Assembly: GCA_965247455.1 (NCBI GenBank)
Contig: CBDFHE010000015.1
Location: 186,001-250,000 of the forward strand
Reading direction: 5' to 3'
Length of the DNA: 64,000 nt
Origin: JACZYA01 sp965247455
Lineage (GTDB): Bacteria > Acidobacteriota > Terriglobia > Acidiferrales > 2-02-FULL-67-57
The notes below the pieces were generated by a model, which had not been told where the DNA came from, searched no databases, and saw nothing but the letters and a program-made list of their open reading frames with translations. This document shows, piece by piece, positions 1-8,378 of this stretch (position 1 is the first letter of the stretch; every line of letters starts with the position of its first letter). The translations under genes and the position numbers were made by a program.

Positions 1-189
1 GAGCTCCTAAAGGCTCGTCCTCCAGAACTCGATAGAGCGAACGAAATGTATCGCTTGATAGACTCAGACCTGAGAAATCTGCCGCCCAACGAGGCGATAA
101 TATCTTCTCTCAGGCGACTGAGGGAATACCTAGCACAAGAGTTTGATGACAGGACTTCATCCGGGCCACAGGGAGAAAATCTTAGGTAA
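1..189 (+). CDS. C-terminal end of an unidentified protein (partial)
   Basis: An open frame runs from the first base of the window to a TAA at 187-189, giving 62 residues. It is rich in Arg, Leu and acidic residues and looks helical, ending in a polar tail. The start lies outside the window. I do not recognise the family. It is kept as a partial gene because the frame is open from the edge and its composition is protein-like; it could still be chance. Confidence 0.4.
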   Translation, partial: ELLKARPPELDRANEMYRLIDSDLRNLPPNEAIISSLRRLREYLAQEFDDRTSSGPQGENLR

Positions 190-210
190 GTGGAGCCGAT
201 GTTCCACGCA

Positions 211-345
211 CGCTGACCGCCCAACTCCCGCTTCCAATCCCTTCTCCGCCGCCCGCCTGCGGCAGGCAGGCCTGAACTTCCCCCCGTAAAGGACACGGGG
301 CAGGCGGAGTAGGGCCTGCGCGTTGACTTGGGTGGGGGTGCGGAA
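211..345 (-). repeat. Dispersed intergenic repeat carrying a CCTGCC palindrome
   Basis: Read on the minus strand, this contains the blocks CACCCCCACCCAAGTCAACG and GGGATTGGAAGCGGG, which recur in the same order on the plus strand at 2590-2680. Between the blocks this copy carries a GCCTGCCTG/CAGGCAGGC-like palindrome and a CCCCGTGTCC tract that the second copy lacks. The short ORFs that cross it look spurious. Confidence 0.65.
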
Positions 346-394
346 TAGGATGGCGGGCAGCGTGCACCCGCAAGTTGCCTGACACGCTGGACCA

Positions 395-886
395 TCACCC
401 TTCGAGAGGAAGAAACCACGTCTCCGGTGTCTGGCTCAAGATACCGCCAAAGAACTGGTCATCCAGACTTTTCATATCCCATGAACGCCACGTTTTGGGT
501 GTGATCTTGATGGTTATATCGTTTCCAGCCTCAAAAACGGGTCCGACTCTGGAGTCCTCGAGACCCGCTTTGGTCACATATCGCTGACGAATCTTTGCAT
601 TGATCGACTTTGATTCCTCACCTTTAATGGTCTCCGCCGTCCCAGACGCATAAACCCATTTTTCGGACCCTAGCTTGCGGACGTCGACCATTAACGAGAC
701 TTCGGGGCGAGACGTGACATTCTTGACCTTGCGACTCATAGAAGACGACGAGACAAAGAGGCAGTTGTCCTCAAACAGATACCACACCGGGGTCATATGA
801 ATCGAGCCACCATCATTGAGTGTCGCCAACATGGCGTAGTATCGCCCCTCAAGGACACCTCGCATTGGATCACTCAACTTCGACAT
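395..886 (-). CDS. Pyridoxamine 5'-phosphate oxidase-fold (PPOX) flavin/F420-type protein
   Basis: 163 residues, the usual size for stand-alone PPOX split-barrel proteins that bind FMN, F420 or haem. The N-terminal pattern YYAMLATLNDGGSIHMTPVW followed by a VSSSSMSRKVKNV segment and a VSLMVD strand is typical of the F420/FMN-dependent PPOX subfamily; the first strand positions the cofactor phosphate and the Ser/Arg/Lys stretch helps to bind it. Expected to be a soluble dimer with oxidoreductase or cofactor-binding activity; the substrate cannot be told from sequence. It stands alone between repeats, with a dehydrogenase remnant upstream. Confidence 0.75.
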   Translation of the reverse strand: MSKLSDPMRGVLEGRYYAMLATLNDGGSIHMTPVWYLFEDNCLFVSSSSMSRKVKNVTSRPEVSLMVDVRKLGSEKWVYASGTAETIKGEESKSINAKIRQRYVTKAGLEDSRVGPVFEAGNDITIKITPKTWRSWDMKSLDDQFFGGILSQTPETWFLPLEG

Positions 887-920
887 CGGTCACCCCCTAT
901 TGGTTATGTAAAAATCCGTA

Positions 921-1124
921 ACCTGCCTCCGGGGATTGTACCACCTGCGGCGGCAGGGGATGGATCTGACGGTGTCCGACCTGAACGAAGGGCGCGCGCG
1001 GCAGGCTGAGTTGGAACTGGGCGTGCGCGTGGTGGCGCCGGAGGAAATTCTCTTTGTCGAGTGCGACGTGCTGGCGGCGTGTGCGCTGGGCGGAACAAAG
1101 GCGGCAGGCCACCTCAGGAGCTAA
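921..1124 (+). pseudogene. Remnant of a Glu/Leu/Phe/Val dehydrogenase (NAD-binding domain)
   Basis: The translated segment reads like the Rossmann domain of leucine/phenylalanine dehydrogenases: ...YHLRRQGMDLTVSDLNEGR... then VVAPEEILFVECDVLAACAL followed by GG. In intact family members this stretch links the dinucleotide-binding strand ('HL...G..L.V.D.N') to the VECD(I/V)..PCALGG segment. Here only about 60 codons survive, the GxGxxG loop is absent or garbled upstream, and the frame changes after CALGG into unrelated sequence before the stop. It is a decayed fragment of a roughly 350-residue gene, not a small functional protein. Confidence 0.65.
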
Positions 1125-1136
1125 AGTCCATCTTCA

Positions 1137-2042
1137 TTATTTTCTATAATAATCTTTCCAAATCATCTCAAGCCCCCTGGCAAGCCTGAATTCGGGTTGA
1201 GTTAGGGCCTTCTCTTGTGCGGTAAGCTCGTCTTCATCGAGGGCCGGACAACAAGCCATCATCGTATAGCCGGGTTCGAGCAACAGCCTGTCCACCCTAC
1301 AGGCTCTCATATTGTTTCTCGACCCCTCAAAAAGCTTAACTAAATCGTCTCCACTTTTCCCAGCAAGCCGAGCACTCAAGATGTCAACTGTTGCCCGGTT
1401 CATACAGCGCAGAAGGTTTTCTGCAAAATGTCTGTATGCATCCAGCTGGTGGCGCAATTCTTGCCGCAGACCACTCACATCGCCAGGTTGGATCCCACCA
1501 AGATACTGCTCTAGCTGCCCCGTCGTTCTTCTGACGACCTCTTCCGTTTCAGAAACTTGAGTTACGTTACTACGCACAGTGTCTAGCTCGTTTTTCAACT
1601 TCTCGTGTTGCGCAGCAAGCCTTTCCGATTCTTGAACATGATCCTTCAATTGTTGCAAAGTATCAGCATACTGGTTTGACACCTCCTCCAATTGGGAATT
1701 TCCTGCCTGTAAACGCTTCAGCTCCTTCTGGGCCTCCGAAGCGTGCACTTCAAGCACAGCTCGCCTGCGCGATAGGTCTCCTAGGTCTTTATTCAATTCG
1801 TCGCGCAAAAATTCGACCTTTGAAAGGGCTGATTTTTCTACCTCCTCCCTCACGTCTTCGGCAATAATCTCCACAAACGAGTGGAAGCCGAGGACACCAA
1901 GTAATGTCAAGCCAATACTAACAATGGTTCCAATCAGCCTAGTGCGTTCCCACAAGCGCTTCTCGATCCTCTCTCTTAACTGGTAGTCAGCAAGAGCAAG
2001 CGTCTCTTCCGAAAGTTGTTTTTCCTGCTTTTCTTCCGTCAT
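1137..2042 (-). CDS. Single-pass membrane protein with long coiled coil, function unknown
   Basis: 301 residues from the ATG at 2042, chosen over the longer frame because GGAGA stands about 6 bases upstream of it. Residues 1-30 are charged, about 37-55 form one hydrophobic segment (LIGTIVSIGLTLLGVLGF), and about 65-190 are heptad-rich with many Glu/Lys/Leu (coiled coil). The C-terminal third is globular with several Cys (CRV, ACCP). The layout resembles membrane-anchored coiled-coil adaptors or sensors, but I recognise no family. Lower GC and fewer Gly/Ala than neighbouring genes hint that it may be acquired. Confidence 0.65.
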   Translation of the reverse strand: MTEEKQEKQLSEETLALADYQLRERIEKRLWERTRLIGTIVSIGLTLLGVLGFHSFVEIIAEDVREEVEKSALSKVEFLRDELNKDLGDLSRRRAVLEVHASEAQKELKRLQAGNSQLEEVSNQYADTLQQLKDHVQESERLAAQHEKLKNELDTVRSNVTQVSETEEVVRRTTGQLEQYLGGIQPGDVSGLRQELRHQLDAYRHFAENLLRCMNRATVDILSARLAGKSGDDLVKLFEGSRNNMRACRVDRLLLEPGYTMMACCPALDEDELTAQEKALTQPEFRLARGLEMIWKDYYRK

Positions 2043-2303
2043 GATGAATCTCCTGCGAACTGTCGAAGCTGTCGATGGGAAGCGGCGAGGCGGCTCCAAC
2101 GCCCCACTCGACGTTCATATCCAACGGCCGAACTGCACTCTTTTCCGCGGCTTGTTTGCTTTGTCTGCGACCCAGAAAGTCCGTGGGATGTCATAAGAGA
2201 GAACCCGCCCGTTGGACGCCATCTTAGGCCCCGCCCGCAGGCAAGTCAACGGGGAGGGTGGTAGTGGGTCAGTTTCACGATGTTGATTTGGCGCTGAGCC
2301 CGG

Positions 2304-2400
2304 CGGCACCTGCCGCCGGGCGGAAAAGCGGTACGAGCGCCCCGTGGCAGGTGCCACGGGGCTCGGCGTGAGCTTCCCATTTTCAAAAAGACCCACTACG
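2304..2400. repeat. Dispersed modular repeat, copy without insert
   Basis: This stretch matches 60897-61017 nearly base for base, from a Gly/Cys-coding-like CCGCCGGGCGGAAAAGCGG block to the shared end TTTTCAAAAAGACCCACTAC. Here the arms CCCCGTGGCA and TGCCACGGGG form an uninterrupted palindrome around GG. In the other copy a module of about 24 bp splits this palindrome. The rest of 2043-2303 shows no convincing gene. Confidence 0.8.
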
Positions 2401-2577
2401 CGGAGGGCCTGCTGTAGGTACTTCGGGGGTTGGAGCAAGGCTCAAATCGCTCTTGCCCTGTTCTTTCTCCATTCTCTTTCTTAGTCGGTCGAGCAATTCC
2501 TGCGGAAACAACTGGCGGGTTGGCTTCTTGCGCGCTGCTCTGCGCTTTCGTTTCTGCTTTTTCTTTCTCCGAGCCAT
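2383..2577 (-). CDS. Possible small Lys/Arg-rich protein
   Basis: 64 codons from ATG 2577. The first 20 residues are almost all Arg/Lys (MARRKKKQKRKRRAARKK) followed by a short amphipathic stretch and a Pro/Thr tail. The last few codons lie in the dispersed repeat that begins at 2400 and runs leftward, so the natural C-terminus may have been replaced. No clear ribosome-binding site precedes the ATG. It could be a small nucleic-acid-binding protein or a chance frame. Confidence 0.3.
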   Translation of the reverse strand: MARRKKKQKRKRRAARKKPTRQLFPQELLDRLRKRMEKEQGKSDLSLAPTPEVPTAGPPRSGSF

Positions 2578-2589
2578 GACGAATTGCAC

Positions 2590-2680
2590 CCATCCTAGTC
2601 CCCACCCCCACCCAAGTCAACGCGGACCTACTCCGAGAACTTCATGCGGCGGTGGGATTGGAAGCGGGTGTTAGCGTGGA
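2590..2680 (+). repeat. Dispersed intergenic repeat, second copy
   Basis: Carries CACCCCCACCCAAGTCAACG, CTACTCCG and GGGATTGGAAGCGGG in the same order as the minus-strand copy at 211-345, but lacks the internal palindrome. A third partial copy (GGATTGGAAGCGGG) lies at about 4266-4281. Confidence 0.6.
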
Positions 2681-2746
2681 ATTTAGCTAGTCATTGCCGA
2701 CGGGCACAATGCAGAGGTTGCCCCCAAAGCGGGGAAACAGCTCTCT

Positions 2747-3772
2747 CTATCCGCGACGAGCTGACTCAACCACCTTGCGAATGGCCTCCGCCACCAGTTG
2801 GGGCTGGTCGAGCTGAATCCAATGGCCACTGTGGGGCGCAATGATGTGTTCGCCCTTGGTAGAAAGCCGCGCCGCCTCTTCCTGTCGCTGAATCCGGGTT
2901 GCATCCGGGTTGCTGGCTGACAAGACGACTAACGGCATCTCTCCGAACCCACCGGCCGCCGCCACCTGCTCCGCGCTTTCCGGGAGGGATTCTATTTGGC
3001 CGGCCATGGCCTCGTAGGCCTTGGGCTGCAGCCAGAATGACCTGACGACGGGTCGCCACTGGGCGGGGAGCTTGCCGCCCGGCGCGACCATCTGTTCCTG
3101 CCGCCGGATGGCCCCGACCGTCATTATCCGCACAACCCCGCGCGCCAATCTTGCCGCGCCCACACTACCCAGAAAGGCGACCAGCCGCGCGATGCCCAGC
3201 CGCGCGAGCAAAGCGCCGTAGCGGGACATCCTCGCTCCACCCACCAGTTTTCTTCTTGTTTCTTCGGCCAGCGGCAACCACTCCTGTGGGTGGATGGGAT
3301 CGACTAACACCATCCCGACAACTTCCTCCGGGTACTGACTGGCAAAGAGGCGGGCGGTAAACCCGCTGAACGAATGCCCCACCAGCACATACGGTCCTTC
3401 GATGCCGGCGTGGTTTAGCAGGGTGCGAAGTTCTGCGACGATTTGACGGCTGGTGCGGGGCCTCGGACCGGCCTCACTCCAACCCAGTCCGGCTCGTTCG
3501 TAGCTGCACACGCGCGTGAAGCTGGCGACTTCCGGTTGCACCCACCGCCAACTGAGTGAAGTCCCGGGAAGCCCGGAATCCATCACCACGGTGGGATTGC
3601 CTTCGCCCGTGCAGTAGAGATGTAAGCGATGGCCTCCCACGTCCACCATCCGCCCGGGCGGTGGATAGCGCCGAGCGTCTCGGACGCTGCCGATCGCCTG
3701 GTAGGCCAGGCCCGCAAGTAGCAGCAGCAGAAACAGAGCGACCAAACCCAGCAGCAGTGTAGTGACACCCAT
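2747..3772 (-). CDS. Membrane-anchored alpha/beta hydrolase
   Basis: 341 residues. The N-terminus (LLLGLVALFLLLLLAGLAY) is a membrane anchor or uncleaved signal. The alpha/beta-hydrolase core follows: YCTGEGNPTVVMDSGLPGTS gives the oxyanion strand, VLVGHSFSGFTARLFASQYP carries the nucleophile elbow G-H-S-F-S-G, and HSGHWIQLDQPQLV near the C-terminus supplies the catalytic His. This arrangement is typical of esterases or haloperoxidase-like hydrolases that face the periplasm. The substrate is unknown. Monocistronic; a long gene-poor stretch lies upstream. Confidence 0.85.
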   Translation of the reverse strand: MGVTTLLLGLVALFLLLLLAGLAYQAIGSVRDARRYPPPGRMVDVGGHRLHLYCTGEGNPTVVMDSGLPGTSLSWRWVQPEVASFTRVCSYERAGLGWSEAGPRPRTSRQIVAELRTLLNHAGIEGPYVLVGHSFSGFTARLFASQYPEEVVGMVLVDPIHPQEWLPLAEETRRKLVGGARMSRYGALLARLGIARLVAFLGSVGAARLARGVVRIMTVGAIRRQEQMVAPGGKLPAQWRPVVRSFWLQPKAYEAMAGQIESLPESAEQVAAAGGFGEMPLVVLSASNPDATRIQRQEEAARLSTKGEHIIAPHSGHWIQLDQPQLVAEAIRKVVESARRG

Positions 3773-4718
3773 TTGCGTGCCCTTCTGAAGGCCTAGTTTA
3801 CACAGTTTCTGATCATCCTCCTCTCGCTCTTGTCAGGCAAGTGCGCCTCGATTACTGGTTCAGACTGGCTCCCATCGCAGCCCGGCTCGCAGGCAAGTCA
3901 ACGCGTCACGCGTTTCGGGTCGTTCTGGGATATGATGAAGGGGGGGCCGGATGCGGCGTTGCGTCGGGGGTGAACGACAAGCAAACGGACCCAGGCTGTG
4001 TAATACGAGGCACTGCCTTGGAAGCACGTCCTTCTCCAACACCAGCTTTTTCCTTATCGAGTGAAAAACAAACAGGTTGCATGTGCTGGCTTGCGGTATT
4101 TGATGGCGGCTTGCCACTTCTTGGCACAGGGACAGTGCCGTTTTTTGCCTATCTAGGCGTGGCTCATTGAGCAACCGGCAGGAAATCCCAGCCGTGGCAC
4201 CGGGCGACCGTTGGAGGCAGGGGAAGAAGGGAGCGGCTATCTTTCAGTGTGACATGCGGCGGAGGAAGGATTGGAAGCGGGCGACAGACCTCAACCAACT
4301 GAGCTACGCGCCTATGGTTATGGTATTGATGTGTGGCCCACACGGACAGTTTTGGCAAGGTTGCTCCCTCGGCTGCATTATCCCGTTGGTCCCGCAAAGG
4401 CCGACGCGGGAGCGGTCTGGGTCGCGACGCTACTCTTTTATCGTTCTAGCAAAGAACGGTAGCGGCTTGTTGCTTGAAGATGGCTTCCGCTGCGGTGAGT
4501 TGACCTCTGGACAGCACGCGTTCGCACCCAACAAGTGTCTATCTTTTTCCTTCTGGGAACCATAAACTGTAGAGTATCCAGCTTGGCGCTGCAATGATGA
4601 CACCGGCAATCCGGCGCTGGCGACCGGATGCGGAGATGCGCCGGCACGCCCGCTACGTTATATTTGAACCGCCCGAATGGACAAACCAAAGCGAAAGCTC
4701 TCGACAGGAGGATACGCG
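3773..4718. other. Long gene-poor stretch with repeats and a tRNA 5' fragment
   Basis: No credible gene in 946 bases; frames here have no family resemblance or start signals. It holds a short repeat ending in CGCAGGCAAGTCAACG (also at about 2232-2248), a GGATTGGAAGCGGG block, and a tRNA fragment listed separately. The final part is the upstream region of the porin gene. Confidence 0.5.
4292..4313 (-). other. 5' fragment of a tRNA-Val gene
   Basis: Read on the minus strand this begins AGGCGCGTAGCTCAGTTGGT, identical to the acceptor and D-arm start of the complete tRNA-Val(GAC) at 42525-42601. Similarity stops in the D loop. It is a broken tRNA piece, lying directly beside the GGATTGGAAGCGGG repeat. 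Confidence 0.7.
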
Positions 4719-6254
4719 ATGAAGTGGTCGTTGATGCGGCACAGCTCGACTGTTCTATTGGCAGCACTGTTGCTAATGGGTTCCGCTACCGCCGAAGAAA
4801 CCTCTAAGCAATCCCTGCGTCTTACGCCCGAACAGTTGCAGCAACAGTTCGAGCACCAGCAGGAACGCCTGCTAAAGCTGGAGCGCCTGGTACGGGAGCA
4901 GGGTCTATTGCTGAAGGAACTGCGGAAGCAACTGGTTGCCCAGGGAAGCGAGTTTGTTGCTGTGCCCAGCTCCGCTGCGGTGGCGGCATCGGCCGTACGC
5001 GGCGTGACGGCCACGCAAGAAGTCCGGCAACTGTCGGGAGAAGTGGAGACCCTGGCCACCACGGTGGAGGAGACGCGGAGCGAGGTGGCGAAGCTGGCTG
5101 AAGTCCGAGAGAAACAAAGCGAGAAAGCAACCCTGACGGCGGGCTGGACCGGCAGCCACGCCTACATCAAGAGCAGCGACGGGAACTTCCGCATGCAGTT
5201 CGGAGGACGCCTGCAACTGGACTGGCGCAGTTACACCGGCACGGTCACGCCGCCGGGATCGTTCTTCATCCGCCGGGCGCGGGTGGAGGCGCAGGGAGAA
5301 CTCTTCCGGCACTATGAGTACAAGGTGCAGGGAGACTTCGCCGATACTACAAGCGCTCTGCTGCGGGATGCATACATCAACGTCAACTACCTCCAGGGCG
5401 TCCAAGTCAAGTTCGGGCAGTTCAAGCCGCCTTTCAGCCAGGAGGAGCTGCGGTCGTCGAAGTACATTGATTTTGTCGAGCGCTCCAGTGTCAACAACCT
5501 GGCGCTGACTTACACACCGGGAGTGATGGTGCACGGCAAGCTGGCGGATGGGACGGTGGAGTACGCCCTTGCCGGTGTCAACGGGCAGGGCCCCTTGAAG
5601 TCGAATACGGCCACCACGCCGGAGACCTTCCTGCGCCTGCGCTTCACGCCCTACAAGAGCGGCGGCCCGGCGGTCTTGCGGGGCTTCAGCTTTGGGGGCG
5701 CGGTGGGACATGGGCGTAAGAACAACGGCGTCAGTGTGCGCGGGCGGACCGCCAGCCGCAGCGTAACCTTCTTCGACCCGGTGCCGGTGAATGGAAAAAT
5801 CGTTCGGGCCAACGCCGAGTTCCGCTGGCTCTACAAAAACTTCTCGCTCGCGGGCGAATACGACCAGACCAACCAGTTCCGCCAGGGCTTGGCAGCCGGC
5901 GGGGGCGACCTGCCGGGCGTGGTCGGCAAAGGCTATCTGCTGCAAGCGACCTACTTGTTGACGGGTGAAAAGAAAGGCGAGGGGGGTATCGCGCCGGCCT
6001 CAGCTTTCTTGGAAGAGCAGCGCGGCCGGGGCGCCTGGGAGCTAGCCTTCCGTTACGAGAATCTGCAAGTGGACGACAGGGTCAACCCCAACCGGGCCGA
6101 GGCTTTTACCTTCGGGGTGAACTGGTGGCTGACCAAGTTCGTGCGCTACCAGTCGAACTTTATCTTCGAGCAGTTCAAAGACCCGGCCCGCACGCCCGAT
6201 CCCGGCGACACCAGCCACTTCTCCTACCTGAGCCGGATGCAGGTGATCTTCTAG
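4719..6254 (+). CDS. Phosphate-selective porin O/P-type outer-membrane protein
   Basis: 511 residues from ATG 4719, preceded by AGGAGG; the longer frame adds a poor leader. A signal peptide (about 1-25, ending in SATAEE) is followed by a coiled coil (about 35-75, Gln/Glu/Leu-rich) and then a beta-barrel domain of the Porin_O_P type beginning around DGNFRMQFGGRLQLDWRSYT and continuing with GQFKPPFSQEEL, FVERSSVNNL and a C-terminal strand ending in Phe (SRMQVIF), as expected for BAM-assembled barrels. The family forms trimers that let phosphate or other anions into the periplasm; selectivity here is not shown by sequence. It converges on the metal-uptake cluster. Confidence 0.88.
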   Translation: MKWSLMRHSSTVLLAALLLMGSATAEETSKQSLRLTPEQLQQQFEHQQERLLKLERLVREQGLLLKELRKQLVAQGSEFVAVPSSAAVAASAVRGVTATQEVRQLSGEVETLATTVEETRSEVAKLAEVREKQSEKATLTAGWTGSHAYIKSSDGNFRMQFGGRLQLDWRSYTGTVTPPGSFFIRRARVEAQGELFRHYEYKVQGDFADTTSALLRDAYINVNYLQGVQVKFGQFKPPFSQEELRSSKYIDFVERSSVNNLALTYTPGVMVHGKLADGTVEYALAGVNGQGPLKSNTATTPETFLRLRFTPYKSGGPAVLRGFSFGGAVGHGRKNNGVSVRGRTASRSVTFFDPVPVNGKIVRANAEFRWLYKNFSLAGEYDQTNQFRQGLAAGGGDLPGVVGKGYLLQATYLLTGEKKGEGGIAPASAFLEEQRGRGAWELAFRYENLQVDDRVNPNRAEAFTFGVNWWLTKFVRYQSNFIFEQFKDPARTPDPGDTSHFSYLSRMQVIF

Positions 6255-6560
6255 AAGCATCTCATAGAGGTAAGGCGCTCTCTGCGGCACGGATCCTTCG
6301 ACTTCACTCCGGACAGGTAAAAACTTGCCCTTCAGAGTCGAGCATCAGGGTGAATTCTGACGGGCAAGTGATTGTTAAATGTAGTGTGCAATGGGGGAGC
6401 GGGTGCGGAGCACCTCTTCCAAACTGGAAATACTTTTTTGGGGGGAACCAAAGCCACGATACGCATTCGGCTGAGCGCTAGAAGTGGGAGCGCAGCCGGC
6501 CGGAAAGAGGCCACGGGGAATGAGGTGGCCGCCGATTGCGGCGCACGGACTTGCTGCAGG
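6255..6560. other. Intergenic stretch between convergent genes
   Basis: No gene seen. ACTTGCCC at about 6323 and GGGCAAGT at about 6361 form an imperfect inverted repeat but no clear T-tract follows, so a terminator is only possible. A degenerate CTTCGACTTCACTCCGGACAGG, related to the module found at 55.2 and 60.9 kb, lies at about 6297-6318. Confidence 0.4.
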
Positions 6561-7424
6561 TTATCCCGTGCGGGGCGTGTGAGTTCCCCGGAGTTCTCGT
6601 CCCGACTGCAAGTGGTAAAGGACGAAGTGGAGCAGGAACATCAGCACCAGGGCGCCGCCAAAGGTACAAACAATGGTAGCCCCGGTGGGCAAATCCAGCA
6701 CGAGTGAGAGATAGACGCCCAGCCCGGACACCACCGTGCCCATCGTCCAGCCGATTGCCAGCCGGGGTCCGATCCGGTCCGCAAACAGCATGGCGCCCAC
6801 CGAAGGCACGATCAGGTAGCAGAAGACCAGCAGCACCCCGGCGATGGCCACCGCCGTGGTGACCACGAATCCGAACGAAGCATAGAAAAGAAAATCCCAC
6901 AGGCGAATGGAAACACCTTTGGCTTCTGCGGCGGCAGGATTTATCGAGATGAGTAGGAAGTTTTTCCGAAAAATGTAGTGGAACAGCCCGACGGCACCGT
7001 AGAGAAGCGCGGTGTGCCCGACCTCGGGCCAGGAGACCGCCAGAATGTTGCCGACCAGCATGTGCTTGAGGTGCTCGGTTTCGCCGATCGTTTTACTGGT
7101 GACCAGGATGGCGGCAGCGGAGGCCACGGCGTAGGCGATGCCGATGAAGGCTTCTTGAGGGATGTGTGCGCGCCGCATTCGCACCAGAGCAAAGATGGCC
7201 GCCCCCAGGAAGGTGAAGCCCAGGCTGACCCAGTAGGCGCCGCTGCCGTGGGGGTTCATTTCGATAAGGATGGCAACGGTGGCACCGAGCGCGGCAATCT
7301 GGGCCAGGGCGAGGTCAACGAAGATGACGCCGCGCTCGACCACGTGCACGCCCAGGTAGGCGTGGATGCCGGTCAGGACGAGGCTGATGACGAAGGGGGC
7401 GAGAAGAAACTCAAAGGTGCTCAT
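6561..7424 (-). CDS. Metal ABC transporter permease (ZnuB/MntB, ABC-3 family)
   Basis: 287 residues with about eight hydrophobic segments; the ABC-3 family signature is seen in FVDLALAQIAALGA near residue 35 and in the AVAIAGVLLVFCYLIVPS segment near 200. It forms the inner-membrane channel for Zn2+, Mn2+ or Fe2+ import. Its start follows the stop of the binding-protein gene directly, so the two are co-transcribed in the order outer-membrane protein, binding protein, permease. The expected ATPase is not adjacent: the next gene on either side is a porin. Confidence 0.9.
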   Translation of the reverse strand: MSTFEFLLAPFVISLVLTGIHAYLGVHVVERGVIFVDLALAQIAALGATVAILIEMNPHGSGAYWVSLGFTFLGAAIFALVRMRRAHIPQEAFIGIAYAVASAAAILVTSKTIGETEHLKHMLVGNILAVSWPEVGHTALLYGAVGLFHYIFRKNFLLISINPAAAEAKGVSIRLWDFLFYASFGFVVTTAVAIAGVLLVFCYLIVPSVGAMLFADRIGPRLAIGWTMGTVVSGLGVYLSLVLDLPTGATIVCTFGGALVLMFLLHFVLYHLQSGRELRGTHTPRTG

Positions 7425-8369
7425 CTATTTTGTCCTATCCAGGGCAGCGGTAAGCAGCCCGATGTCGTAGTCAAAAAGCTTGAAGTAGTCGGTCACTTCT
7501 TTTTCCCCGCCCACGGAGGGCAACAGAACCAGGACTTCCGCCCCAGTCGCGCGGGCAATGGATTGGGGGGTTTTTAGGTCGAAGTAGGGTTCGACCAGGA
7601 TGAGTTTGATGTTGTCGCGGCGCATCTGGTTGATCAGCGCCAGGGTGTGTTGCGGGGTGGGGGGAATGCTCGGCTTGGGTTCCACGTAACCCACCACCTC
7701 TAGCCCAAAACGCTTGATGAAGTTCGGCCAGGAGCGGTGATAGCTAACCACCTGGGTGCCGCGGTAGGGAGCCATCTGCTGGTCCCAGCGCTTTTCCGCC
7801 TCAGCCAGGCGCCGGCTGAAATCTTCGAAGCGCTGTTGAAAATAGGCGGCGTCTTCTGGCCGCAGTTGGGCCAGTCGGGCTTGAATGGCGCGGGCGCTGC
7901 GGCGGCCGTTTTCGGGGTCGAGCCAGTAGTGGGGATTTCCCAGCGGGTGGACGTCGCCCATGGCCCGCGTAATTATCCCCGTGGGGATATCGAGAATCTG
8001 GTTGTACTGCGAGACATCCATGTAGCCCGGTGCGCCGACTTGCACCCGGCGGTTGCGGCTCTGAGTAATCAGGGGCGGCAGCCAGCCGACCTCGAGTTGC
8101 AGGCCGACGAAAATCAGCAGGTCGGCACGGCTCAGCTTGAGGATAAAACTGGGCTTGGGATCGACAAAGTGGGGGTCTTGATAGCCGCGAGCAATGGCGT
8201 CCACCTGCACTCGATCGCCACCCACTTCGCGCGCCAGGGCCGCCAGGTCTTCGGTGGTGGCGACAATCCTGAGCTTGGAGGCGGCCGCCGCCGGCGCAGG
8301 CGCCAGAGCCCACAGGCAGACGCCCGCCGTGAGCCACCGGAACCAAGTTCGCGCGGAGAGTTTTTTCAT
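7425..8369 (-). CDS. Metal ABC transporter substrate-binding protein (ZnuA/MntC-like)
   Basis: 314 residues with an N-terminal signal peptide (to about AAAAS, 30). Cluster A-I metal-binding family features: RIVATTEDLAALAREVGGDR near the mature N-terminus, DPHFVDPKPSFI (His ligand 1), GNPHYWLDPEN (His ligand 2), VVSYHRSWPNF (His ligand 3) and a final Glu/Asp in VEPYFD. The long His-rich loop of zinc-specific ZnuA is absent, so Mn or Fe cannot be excluded. It delivers metal to the permease that follows and lies just downstream of an outer-membrane barrel gene. Confidence 0.9.
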   Translation of the reverse strand: MKKLSARTWFRWLTAGVCLWALAPAPAAAASKLRIVATTEDLAALAREVGGDRVQVDAIARGYQDPHFVDPKPSFILKLSRADLLIFVGLQLEVGWLPPLITQSRNRRVQVGAPGYMDVSQYNQILDIPTGIITRAMGDVHPLGNPHYWLDPENGRRSARAIQARLAQLRPEDAAYFQQRFEDFSRRLAEAEKRWDQQMAPYRGTQVVSYHRSWPNFIKRFGLEVVGYVEPKPSIPPTPQHTLALINQMRRDNIKLILVEPYFDLKTPQSIARATGAEVLVLLPSVGGEKEVTDYFKLFDYDIGLLTAALDRTK

Positions 8370-8378
8370 CGTGCCTCC

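Noticed and set aside
6323..6368. Terminator between porin and metal permease
   Set aside because: The inverted repeat ACTTGCCC/GGGCAAGT has a long loop and lacks a T-tract in either direction.
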